Shown piece after piece: positions 56,989-64,000 of a stretch of DNA of 64,000 nucleotides. Numbering within the stretch: the stretch's first letter is position 1; every line of letters starts with the position of its first letter. This DNA is from Janthinobacterium sp. 344 (GTDB lineage Bacteria; Pseudomonadota; Gammaproteobacteria; Burkholderiales; Burkholderiaceae_D). A program made the translations under genes and the position numbers. The notes beneath the pieces were generated by a model. That model was not told the DNA's origin. It saw only the letters and a program-made list of their open reading frames with translations, and did no database searches. Location: positions 434,001-498,000 of the forward strand of contig NZ_FOKL01000003.1 in assembly GCF_900112025.1 (NCBI RefSeq). The letters run 5' to 3'.

Positions 56989-57022
56989 AAAAAAAGGGGC
57001 CAGACCCTATGGGCCTGACCCC
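56989..57022 (-). terminator. Palindromic repeat copy 3, used as terminator
   Basis: Arms GGGGCCAGACCC (56996-57007) and GGGCCTGACCCC (57011-57022) around TAT. Two positions are mismatched on the plus strand, but on the minus strand they become G-U wobbles, and there the hairpin is followed by seven T. It lies 34 bases past the cytochrome gene stop, so it should terminate that operon. On the plus strand it sits just after the SDR stop. Confidence 0.7.
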
Positions 57023-57056
57023 GGCTTTTGCCGCAGGGTTTGTGCTTACATCGCCT

Positions 57057-58463
57057 TTACACCGATTTGCGCCGCCGTCCCCGCCACCACAGCAGCAATG
57101 CCAGCAGCACCAGCACGCCGACGATGATGCCGGCGCGGGCCAGGCCGATCAGGTTCGAGGCTGGACCGCCGTTGCGCAGGGTCGTCACCTGTTCCGCCGT
57201 CACCTTGACGTCGGGATTGCCGTACATCTTCTGCACGTAATTGCCGAGGGTGACGATCTGCTCGTCCGACAGCGTCTGGCGGAAGGCGGGCATCCGGTGG
57301 CCGGCATGGCTCCCCTTGCCATCCTGCCGCTCGACGCCATCGAGGATGGCCATCACCAGGTTGTTGCTGTTGCTGCGGCCCGTCACCGAGTTGTGGAACA
57401 GCGGCGGCAGGCTGCCATCGAAACTGCCCTCGCCCTTGGCCTGGTGGCAGCTGGCGCACTGCGCATCGTACAACTGCGCCCCCGACATCTTGTTCAGGTT
57501 CTGCGGCAGCGGCACGCCACGGATGGAACTGAGCTCGTCGCCCGCCTTGCCCCATTGCGTCACCGGCTGCGTGTCCGCCTTGTCGCGGATGGCCGGCACG
57601 CCCTTGACATAGTGCGCGATGGCGTTCAGGTCGGCGTCGCTCAGGTGCTTCAGGCTATGGTCGATGGCTTCGGCCATCGGTCCCGCCGCCTGCGCCTTGT
57701 TGGCCGCGCGGCCCGTGCGCAGGTAGTCGACCAGTTCCTGCTGGCTCCAGCCACCCACGCCGCTGTGGATGTCCGAGGTGATGTTCGGCGCATACCAGGT
57801 GCCCAGGTCGGCGCCGCCCAGCTCCTTCGACAGCTGCTCGGCCATCAGCGCATTGCGCGGCGTATGGCAGGTGGTGCAGTGGGCCAGGCCCTGCGCCAGG
57901 TAGGCGCCGCGGTTCCACTCCATGCTCTTGGCCGTATCGACGACGAACGGCTTCTTGTCCAGGAAGAGCAGGTTCCAGCCCGCCATCGACAGGCGGATGT
58001 TGAACGGGAACGGCAAGTCCGTCTGCTTTGCCGGCGCCGTATCCACGGCCGCCACGCCATGCATGAAGTAGTCATACAGGGCCGCCGTGTCCTCGTCTGT
58101 CACCTTGGCATAGGCCGTGTAGGGCATGGCCGGGTACAGGTTGGCGCCATCGGCGCGCACGCCATGGCGCACGGCGTCGGAAAACTGCTTGAGCGTGTAG
58201 TTGCCGATGCCGTGCGTTTTCGACGGCGTGATATTGGTGGCGACGATGTCGCCGAGCGGCGTGGCCAGGGCCAGGCCGCCCGCCATCGGTTTGCCGCCTG
58301 GCACGCTGTGGCAGGCGATGCAGTCGCCGGCCGTGGCCAGGTAGCGGCCACGTTCGATCGCCGCCGCATCCGGGCCGGCCGCGCCGGCCACATCGGCCGC
58401 CAGCACGGGCAAGGCCAGGGACAGCAAGGCGGCGCCGGCCGCCATTCTGAAGGTCGCCATCAT
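57057..58463 (-). CDS. Triheme cytochrome c subunit of sugar/polyol dehydrogenase
   Basis: 468 aa. Signal peptide, three c-haem motifs (CIACH near residue 47, CTTCH near 195, CASCH near 330) and a C-terminal membrane helix (LIGLARAGIIVGVLVLLALLLWW). Same layout as the cytochrome subunits of gluconate-2-dehydrogenase and membrane alcohol dehydrogenases; passes electrons to ubiquinone. Overlaps the flavoprotein gene by four bases. Terminator follows. Confidence 0.9.
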   Translation of the reverse strand: MMATFRMAAGAALLSLALPVLAADVAGAAGPDAAAIERGRYLATAGDCIACHSVPGGKPMAGGLALATPLGDIVATNITPSKTHGIGNYTLKQFSDAVRHGVRADGANLYPAMPYTAYAKVTDEDTAALYDYFMHGVAAVDTAPAKQTDLPFPFNIRLSMAGWNLLFLDKKPFVVDTAKSMEWNRGAYLAQGLAHCTTCHTPRNALMAEQLSKELGGADLGTWYAPNITSDIHSGVGGWSQQELVDYLRTGRAANKAQAAGPMAEAIDHSLKHLSDADLNAIAHYVKGVPAIRDKADTQPVTQWGKAGDELSSIRGVPLPQNLNKMSGAQLYDAQCASCHQAKGEGSFDGSLPPLFHNSVTGRSNSNNLVMAILDGVERQDGKGSHAGHRMPAFRQTLSDEQIVTLGNYVQKMYGNPDVKVTAEQVTTLRNGGPASNLIGLARAGIIVGVLVLLALLLWWRGRRRKSV

Positions 58464-60070
58464 GCTGTGCCTCCCTGTTGTTCGTCGAGGATATGCTTGA
58501 CGGTGCGCAGCGCCACGGCCAGGCCGTTTTCCGTCGAATTGCAGGTGCCGGACGTGGGCAGCACGCCGGTACTGCACAGGAACAGGTTGGCATGGTCGAA
58601 GGTGCGGCCCCACTGGTCGCAGACGGCCTTGGCGGGATCGGAACCCATCGACAGGGTGCCGCAGATGTGCTGGTTGTTGGCGAACACGCCTTCCTTGCTG
58701 TGGCGCAGGTTGGTGCCGCCCATCAGCTTGGCGATCTGCTCGAAATCCTGCTTCGAGCGCTCGTGGCCGCGCCGGGTGTACTCGTCGATCGAGTAATGCG
58801 CCTGCGGCTTGGGGATGCCCATGGCATCCTTTTCGCTGCTCAGGGCGATGCGGTTTTCCGGGTTCGGCAGCACTTCCAGCACGTTCTTCAGGCTCATTTC
58901 ACGGGCCGAGCGGAAACGCAGCTGCTGTTCGAATTCCTCGCCGAAGACGCCCTTGCCGATCAGCTCCTTGGTCGCGCCATCGACGCGCGAGATGTTCGTG
59001 AAGTCCAGGCGGTACGGCGAATGCTGGCTGCGGAAATCGCCATCGCGCATGGTGTTGATGGAGTTCGGGCTTTGCGGGCCGCGGCCCAGCCACAGGTCTT
59101 CATCGGCGTCGAAGGTGATCGAGGTGCTCGGGTGGTCCATCAGGTTGCGGCCCACCATGTCGCTGCTGTTGGCCAGGCCGTTCGGGTATTTCTCCGAGGC
59201 GGAAACGAGCAGCAGGCGGGGGCTTTCGATGCCGTTGGCGGCCAGAATGAAGGTCTTGGCCGTGACCCGGTGGCTCTTCTTGTCGACGTCGTAGTACAGG
59301 GCGGCCGTGATGCGGCCCTGCGCGTCGTGCTCCAGCTTGTACACGTTGGCATTGCAGACGATGGTCACGCCGGCCGCTTCGGCCTGCTGCGCGGCGATGC
59401 CGCCGTGGTATTGCGCGTCGATGGGGCAGATCGGCTGGCAGCTGTTGTTGCCGCAGCAGGCCGGGCGGCCATCGTAGCTGACGCTGTTGCGCGCCACCGT
59501 GTTGCCCACCACCTTGAACGACGGGTCCAGGCGTTCGCGGATGCGGCGCATGGCGTACGGCTCCGTCACGGAATCCATCGGGAAGGGCTGCTTGCGCGGC
59601 GAGCCCGTATTCTCGGCACCCGAGACGCCCATGATTTCTTCCGCTTCCTGATAGAACGGCTCCAGGTCTTCGTAGCTGATCGGCCAGTCGACGCCCACGC
59701 CGTACAGGCTGTGGATGCGGAAATCGTTCGGCACGTTGCGCCAGGCCTGCGCGGCCCAGTGCCACGACGTGCCGCCGAACTGGCGGATGTATTCGGCAGG
59801 GTACGGATACGGGCCGGCCTGCACCAGGTAGCCGTTGTCCTTGGGCTGGTAGATCGGATGCGGCGCCGTGGCCACCGACGGATACGGCGACATCCAGTCG
59901 CTGCGGCGCGTCGTGTTGCGGAAACGCGCGACGATTTCACCGCGCGACACGCGCGGCCCCGCTTCCAGGATCAGCACCGAGGCGCCCGCCAGCGCCAGCT
60001 TGCGCGCGGCCAGGGAGCCAATGATGCCGGAGCCGATCACGAGGTAATCGGCGGAGAGTTGTTCAGCCAT
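58460..60070 (-). CDS. GMC-family FAD dehydrogenase, large subunit
   Basis: 536 aa. FAD motif YLVIGSGIIGSLAARKLALAGASVLILEAG at the N-terminus; C-terminal GMC signature with HICGTLSMGSDPAKAVCDQWG and LFLCSTGVLPTSGTCNSTENGLAVALR. The catalytic subunit of a membrane-bound gluconate/sorbitol-type dehydrogenase. No signal peptide of its own; exported as a complex with the Tat-signal small subunit. Confidence 0.9.
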   Translation of the reverse strand: MAEQLSADYLVIGSGIIGSLAARKLALAGASVLILEAGPRVSRGEIVARFRNTTRRSDWMSPYPSVATAPHPIYQPKDNGYLVQAGPYPYPAEYIRQFGGTSWHWAAQAWRNVPNDFRIHSLYGVGVDWPISYEDLEPFYQEAEEIMGVSGAENTGSPRKQPFPMDSVTEPYAMRRIRERLDPSFKVVGNTVARNSVSYDGRPACCGNNSCQPICPIDAQYHGGIAAQQAEAAGVTIVCNANVYKLEHDAQGRITAALYYDVDKKSHRVTAKTFILAANGIESPRLLLVSASEKYPNGLANSSDMVGRNLMDHPSTSITFDADEDLWLGRGPQSPNSINTMRDGDFRSQHSPYRLDFTNISRVDGATKELIGKGVFGEEFEQQLRFRSAREMSLKNVLEVLPNPENRIALSSEKDAMGIPKPQAHYSIDEYTRRGHERSKQDFEQIAKLMGGTNLRHSKEGVFANNQHICGTLSMGSDPAKAVCDQWGRTFDHANLFLCSTGVLPTSGTCNSTENGLAVALRTVKHILDEQQGGTA

Positions 60071-60079
60071 GATGGCTCC

Positions 60080-60604
60080 TTAAATTGGTTTTCTGGCCCA
60101 GCTGCCGTAGGCGCCGTAGGAATACGTGGGGGGCTTGAGCACGTCGGCCACGACGGCCGCGTTCAGCGCCTGCTCATAGGCGACGCAGACGGCCGCCTCG
60201 CCCGTGCCGACGATGCCCAGGTACCAGGCACTGGCGATCTGGCGCGGCAAGGCCGCCAGCGGCGACTGCGCCGGATCGAGCGCATCGAGCGCCTGCTGCA
60301 GGCCGGCCGCCTGCAAGCCCTGCGCGTTGATCAGGGCCAGCAGCGCGCGCACGTTGGCGGGGAAGGCGGCGTCCTGCGCCACCAGCGCGTCGTACAGGCG
60401 CCGGGCCAGCGCCGGGTCGAGCACCTGGCGCCCGACCAGCATGGCCGACACGCCCAGGAAGGCGCCCTGCTCCGCGTTGGCGACCGGTTCGGCCAGCGCC
60501 CAGGGAATCAGCGCCGCGGCCGAAGCCGACAGCAGGCCGGCCAGCACCATGCGGCGGCCGGGATTCAGAGGGCCGCGGCCCTCCTTGTGATGTGTAGCGT
60601 CCAA
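60080..60604 (-). CDS. FAD-SLDH-type small subunit with Tat signal
   Basis: 174 aa from TTG 60604, which has GGGAG six bases upstream; the longer frame is a porin-gene shadow. Twin-arginine signal NPGRRMVLAGLLSASAAALI, then the D-sorbitol-dehydrogenase small-subunit pattern (AFLGVSAMLVGRQVLDPALARRLYDAL) and the C-terminal YGAYGSWARKPI. Carries the flavoprotein through Tat. First gene of the three-gene operon. Confidence 0.85.
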   Translation of the reverse strand: MDATHHKEGRGPLNPGRRMVLAGLLSASAAALIPWALAEPVANAEQGAFLGVSAMLVGRQVLDPALARRLYDALVAQDAAFPANVRALLALINAQGLQAAGLQQALDALDPAQSPLAALPRQIASAWYLGIVGTGEAAVCVAYEQALNAAVVADVLKPPTYSYGAYGSWARKPI

Positions 60605-60632
60605 TTGAAGCTCCCGTGAGTTCAGCAACCGT

Positions 60633-61799
60633 TCAGAAAGAATGCTTGAGACCGACCATGACCACCGTCTGGCCGCCGTTCGACGATGGCGTGCCGTTTT
60701 GCGAATCGCCGACCGAGGCGACGGCATCGACGATGGCGCCGTTCTGGCCCAGGGTCTGGCCGCGCGCCACCTGGCGCGCTTCGATCAGGTAGATCGCGGT
60801 GCGCTTCGACAGCGCATAGTTCTGCTCGAACGACAGCTGGCGGTAGCGCGCGCGGTCGCTGATGCCGTTGGCGCGGCTGGCGAAGGTATCGCTGTAGCCG
60901 GCGGCCAGGAACCACTGCGGCGTCAGCTGGTAGCTGGCAATCAGGCCGGCCGTGTTGAAGATGGCCGTGTCGCGGAAGGCGGAGCGGGTGCCGGCCTGGT
61001 ACTGCACGTTGCTGGCGTTCGCGCCCACCATCCACTTGCCCATGGTGTAGCGCGCGCTGGCGGCGATGAACTCGATGCTGTCGGCCGTGGCATAGCCCTC
61101 GTTGAGGGCGGAGATGCCGAAGCTGCCCGAGGCGTTGCTGCTCCAGCCCGTGCCGTTCTCGCCATTTTTCAGTTTCAGGTAGCCGAGCGCGAATTCGGCC
61201 GGCGCGGTGCTGTACTTGACGGCGGCGCTAAAGCTGCTGCCCACGGCGTTGCCGTCGGATGCCTCGCCGAAGCCATACTGCGCGCTGGCCTGCAGGCCGC
61301 GCCATGCGGGCATGCTGTAGCTCACGGAGTTATTGATGCGCACGGTCGTATCGAGGCCGTCGATATCGCCAGGATGGGCACCGGTGGCGCCCGTCAGGAT
61401 ATTGCTCGACGCCAGGGAACCGACCAGCAGGTAGTACGGCGTGTACTGGCGGCCAGCCGTCACGGTGCCGTAGGCATGCGATTGCAAGCCCACATAGGCC
61501 TGGCGGTTGAACAGCGAACCGGCGGAACTTTGCGCGCCCGTGTCGCTTTCAAAACCGCTTTCCAGCAAGAACAGCGCCTTCATATCGCCGCCCAGGTCTT
61601 CCACGCCCTGGAAGCCGATTTTGCTGGCGGACAAGCTGCCGCTGCGCATGTAGGTATTCGAGTTGCCACCCTGGTTGCTGGTGTACGCCATGGCCGCGTC
61701 GACCACGCCATACATGCTGACATTGCCCTGCGCGCAAACGTTTGCGCCGACGAGCGTGGAGAGGGCCAGCGCGATGGTGCGCATGCGAGTATTTTTCAT
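60633..61799 (-). CDS. Gram-negative porin (OmpC-like)
   Basis: 388 aa. Signal peptide (residues 1-23, ending CAQG), first strand NVSMYGVVDAAMAYT, then SKIGFQGVEDLGGDMKALFLLESGF, RQAYVGLQSHAYGTVTAGRQYTP and the final VVMVGLKHSF. A 16-strand trimeric porin of the Burkholderiales type. AGGAAA lies upstream of ATG 61799. Just upstream of the dehydrogenase operon, 28 bases before its start. Confidence 0.93.
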   Translation of the reverse strand: MKNTRMRTIALALSTLVGANVCAQGNVSMYGVVDAAMAYTSNQGGNSNTYMRSGSLSASKIGFQGVEDLGGDMKALFLLESGFESDTGAQSSAGSLFNRQAYVGLQSHAYGTVTAGRQYTPYYLLVGSLASSNILTGATGAHPGDIDGLDTTVRINNSVSYSMPAWRGLQASAQYGFGEASDGNAVGSSFSAAVKYSTAPAEFALGYLKLKNGENGTGWSSNASGSFGISALNEGYATADSIEFIAASARYTMGKWMVGANASNVQYQAGTRSAFRDTAIFNTAGLIASYQLTPQWFLAAGYSDTFASRANGISDRARYRQLSFEQNYALSKRTAIYLIEARQVARGQTLGQNGAIVDAVASVGDSQNGTPSSNGGQTVVMVGLKHSF

Positions 61800-61820
61800 T
61801 TTTCCTGACTTTCCTGTTTT

Positions 61821-61858
61821 ATTGTACGCCGGCCGAGTGTTTCCGCCTGATGCGGAAA
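61821..61858 (-). promoter_or_regulatory. Porin promoter region with overlapping palindrome
   Basis: Minus-strand -10 TACAAT (61821-61826); the -35 region is covered by a perfect 7-5-7 inverted repeat TTTCCGC-CTGAT-GCGGAAA (61840-61858), a likely repressor site. Confidence 0.5.
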
Positions 61859-61917
61859 TACGGGCTGAGGCGCCGCATTGCCATCCCGCCTGACGACGGG
61901 AAGGTCCGCTTTTCTTC

Positions 61918-61931
61918 TTGATTTGGATCAA
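61918..61931. promoter_or_regulatory. FNR/Anr-type box upstream of porin
   Basis: TTGATTTGGATCAA, a perfect TTGAT-N4-ATCAA site, about 119 bases upstream of the porin ATG. Confidence 0.6.
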
Positions 61932-61987
61932 GTGAGGCAAATTATACGCTGATTTACTCACATATAAGTGATTGACTGTAAGGCATA

Positions 61988-62024
61988 GTCTTATAGCAAA
62001 ACATTCCTTTGTCTTATAGCAAAA
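61988..62024. repeat. Direct repeats GTCTTATAGCAAAA upstream of porin
   Basis: Two identical 14-base copies at 61988-62001 and 62011-62024, 23 bases apart (about two helical turns). The 366-base region 61800-62165 holds no gene; beyond these repeats and the sites listed, its right part near the HpaR gene end shows nothing I can name. Confidence 0.6.
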
Positions 62025-62165
62025 GATGCGAACGCACGGGCGCAAGCCCCGCAGGGCGTGGAAATTATCAAAAACAGCATGGAAAAAGCAGCGGCGGCGC
62101 GTGTCGAAAACCACGCGCCGGGCAGATCCGGGAAGGGAGAAAAACGGGGCGCGGCGGCGGGGCGC

Positions 62166-62621
62166 TCAGCGCAGGATGGCGGGCGCCACGGGCAAGGTTT
62201 CCAGGGCGATAAAAGCGTCAAGCGCGCGGCGCATGTCGTCGAACACCTGCTTGCCGTAGGCCGCCTCCAGGCTGGCATACTGCAAGTCGATCAGCTTGCC
62301 CATCTGCAGCAACAGGCTGGCGCCCGCCTCCGACAGGTGCACCTTGCGGCGGCGCTGGTCGCCTTCGAACTTGCTGCGCCCGATCAGGCCGATTTCTTCC
62401 ATGCGCGCCAGGATGCCGCTCATGCTGGGACTGGAGATCTGGCAGATGTCGCACAGCTCGCGCGGCTCCAAGGTCGGGCTTTCATTGAGCGCGCGCATGA
62501 TGCGCCACTGCTGCTCCGTCACCCCGAAGTGATTGAGGATGGGGCGAAAGTGCTGCAGCAGGCTTTCGCGCGCCTTCAGCAGCAGTTGCGGCATGTTCGG
62601 ATAACGGATCGGTAACTGCAA
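62166..62621 (-). CDS. MarR-family regulator, HpaR-like
   Basis: 151 aa from TTG 62621 with GGGAG upstream; this gives the usual ~10 residues before LLLKARESLLQHFRPIL. TEQQWRIMRALNESP and SPSMSGILARMEEIGLI form the MarR winged helix, closest to HpaR, the homoprotocatechuate operon repressor. No hpa genes are in the window, so the controlled pathway may differ. ATGs at 62594 and 62657 are alternatives. Confidence 0.8.
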   Translation of the reverse strand: MQLPIRYPNMPQLLLKARESLLQHFRPILNHFGVTEQQWRIMRALNESPTLEPRELCDICQISSPSMSGILARMEEIGLIGRSKFEGDQRRRKVHLSEAGASLLLQMGKLIDLQYASLEAAYGKQVFDDMRRALDAFIALETLPVAPAILR

Positions 62622-62759
62622 GCGGAACTCCCGGGGTGGCCAGCGAATGGGTGTCATTATACGACTCGCCCGGGGGGAATGGCAGGCGGAAATGCGCGGC
62701 AATACGGCGGAGCAATACGCCCGCTGCCCGCACGCCGCCTGCCCTCGTCCTGTCTACGG

Positions 62760-62799
62760 CGCGCTGACCGCACGCGGCGCGCCGCGTGCGGTCAGCGCG
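62760..62799. repeat. 40-bp perfect palindrome abutting DUF885 gene stop
   Basis: Twenty base pairs on each side of the centre (62779/62780) match without exception, core GGCGCGCC. It begins directly at the stop codon of the minus-strand gene. No T-run follows, so it is not a standard terminator. Confidence 0.75.
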
Positions 62800-64000
62800 T
62801 CAGCCCCTGGCTTTTTTCTGCTCGGGGATGAAATGCTCGCGCACGGCCTTGGCCAGCAGGTCCGGCGGCAGCAAGCCCTGGCCCAGCAGGAAGTTATTGA
62901 AGGCCAGGCGGTCGAATTTGTCGCCCAGCGCCAGCTCCGTTTCCGCGCGCAACTGCAGGATGCGCGTGTAGCCATAGAAGTAGCTGCCCGCCTGGCCCGG
63001 CATGTTGAAGGTGTAGCGGTCCAGTTCCTGGCGCGCCATCGGTTTCGACAGCATCACTTCGTCCGTCAGGATGCGCCCCGCTTCCTCGCGCGTGACCTGC
63101 CCCAGGTTCAGCATCGGGTCGAGCATGGCGCGCGCCGCGCGCAGCATGCGGAACTGCAGCGCGATGAACTGGCCTTCGGCCGGCTCGTAGGGGATCATCT
63201 CCGCTTCCGCGTACAGGGCCCAGCCTTCCACGTTGACGCTGTTGAACGCATACAGGCTGCGCGCCTGCGACACGCCCCGTTCCACCATGGCGCTGAACTG
63301 CAGCTCGTGGCCGGGACGGCCCTCGTGCGCGCTCAGGGTCCAGGCGGCGCCGGCGAAATTGAAGTCGTCATACGCTTCGCCCTTGCCGCTGCTGGTCGGA
63401 TTGCTGACGGGGAGGACGAACTGGCCGTGTTCCCCCGTGTTGCCGATCAGCGGAGGCGGACGCATATGCGGCGCCGGCTGGGCCGCCGATTCGGCGCTTG
63501 ACGCCAGGCGCATGGTCATGGCGCGTTGCGGCACGTCGACCACGCGCTGCGCGCGGATGCGTTCTTCCAGCTGCGTATTGACGCCCTTGTAGTGCGCTTC
63601 GAGCTGCGCGTCGGGGATGGAATCGCTTTTCAGCGCGCGCAGCACCTGGCGGTAGTCACTGCCATCGACGCCCTTCAGCGCCAGCTTGGCCGCCACCACG
63701 GGCGCCAGCGCCTGCATGGCGGCGCGCGTTTCCAGGTAGGCCACCTCGGCCCGTTCCACCAGCGCGCGCGGCTCAATGTCGATGCCCACCTGCTTCAGGC
63801 GGAATGCATACAGCTCGGGCGCCATGCGGAAATCCGTGCGCGACAGCGGCAGCACGACCTGCTTTTCCCATGCCGCATAATCGTTCAGCTGCTGCTCCAT
63901 GGCCGCCAGCGCGCTGTCCGCCCCCGCAATTTTCATGTCGGCGAACAGCTTGCGGATGCCGGCGACATAGGTCGGCACGTTTTCCAGCGACTGCTCCACC
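62800..64000 (-). CDS. DUF885 family protein (metallopeptidase-like), 5' part outside window
   Basis: About 400 C-terminal residues; the start lies beyond the right edge. The zinc-peptidase-like motif LSAHEGRPGHELQ (HExxxH type) is intact, followed by EGWALYAEAEM. DUF885 proteins are mostly exported and structurally like M32/thermolysin-type peptidases; substrates are unknown. Alone at the window edge. Confidence 0.85.
   Translation of the reverse strand, partial: VEQSLENVPTYVAGIRKLFADMKIAGADSALAAMEQQLNDYAAWEKQVVLPLSRTDFRMAPELYAFRLKQVGIDIEPRALVERAEVAYLETRAAMQALAPVVAAKLALKGVDGSDYRQVLRALKSDSIPDAQLEAHYKGVNTQLEERIRAQRVVDVPQRAMTMRLASSAESAAQPAPHMRPPPLIGNTGEHGQFVLPVSNPTSSGKGEAYDDFNFAGAAWTLSAHEGRPGHELQFSAMVERGVSQARSLYAFNSVNVEGWALYAEAEMIPYEPAEGQFIALQFRMLRAARAMLDPMLNLGQVTREEAGRILTDEVMLSKPMARQELDRYTFNMPGQAGSYFYGYTRILQLRAETELALGDKFDRLAFNNFLLGQGLLPPDLLAKAVREHFIPEQKKARG

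Overview
The window reads as an ordinary chromosomal segment of a high-GC Gram-negative betaproteobacterium. The Oxalobacteraceae (Janthinobacterium, Duganella and Massilia-like) are the best guess. This rests on the protein families, an OmpC-type betaproteobacterial porin, an NsrR/Hmp/hemerythrin set, a complete stressosome operon, and dispersed palindromes of the GGGGTCGGACCC type that I associate with this family. The genus is an inference. I saw no tRNA, rRNA, insertion sequence, prophage or CRISPR array.

Layout. 0-7.3 kb: an SfnR-like sigma54 activator sits divergent from an FMN monooxygenase that carries a near-consensus -24/-12 promoter. These converge on a homogentisate module (MFS transporter, FAD hydroxylase, DUF2783 protein, HmgA). 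7.4-13 kb: small single genes (DUF1842, orphan LuxR regulator, MsrA, metallo-hydrolase, HemB, VirK/YbjX). 13-19.6 kb: a two-component pair, an outer-membrane DUF481 protein with an adjoining lipoprotein esterase, and a RES/Xre-type toxin-antitoxin pair. 19.6-24.3 kb: an MHYT-PAS hybrid kinase next to an HD-GYP response regulator. 24.7-31.6 kb: small genes and a Fur-boxed fecI-fecR-TonB receptor iron system. 31.7-35.6 kb: a three-subunit molybdenum hydroxylase (PaoABC-like). 35.9-41.3 kb: central carbon genes pyk, gap and ppc.

41.4-46.1 kb: a nitric oxide defence block (nsrR, hemerythrin-hmp with an NsrR operator over its -35 box) around an acetate permease operon. The ppc-nsrR intergenic region is dense with signals: a perfect FNR-type box, a repeated TGTAGTAAATTT element, a promoter and a hairpin terminator that could bound a small RNA. 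46.1-52.3 kb: the most striking system, a stressosome operon (RsbR, RsbS, RsbT, an ATPase-PP2C fusion, an RsbT-like-ATPase/histidine-kinase/receiver fusion and a receiver-kinase-receiver protein). It has no partner sigma factor in the window, so its output probably goes into phosphotransfer rather than SigB.

52.4-57 kb: a periplasmic binding protein, a membrane metallophosphoesterase, a WGR-like/DUF4303 protein and a divergent LysR-SDR pair. 57-62.6 kb: a membrane-bound FAD polyol/sugar dehydrogenase (small Tat subunit, GMC flavoprotein, triheme cytochrome), a porin with an elaborate upstream region, and an HpaR-like MarR regulator. The window ends inside a DUF885 metallopeptidase-like gene whose stop codon abuts a 40-bp perfect palindrome.
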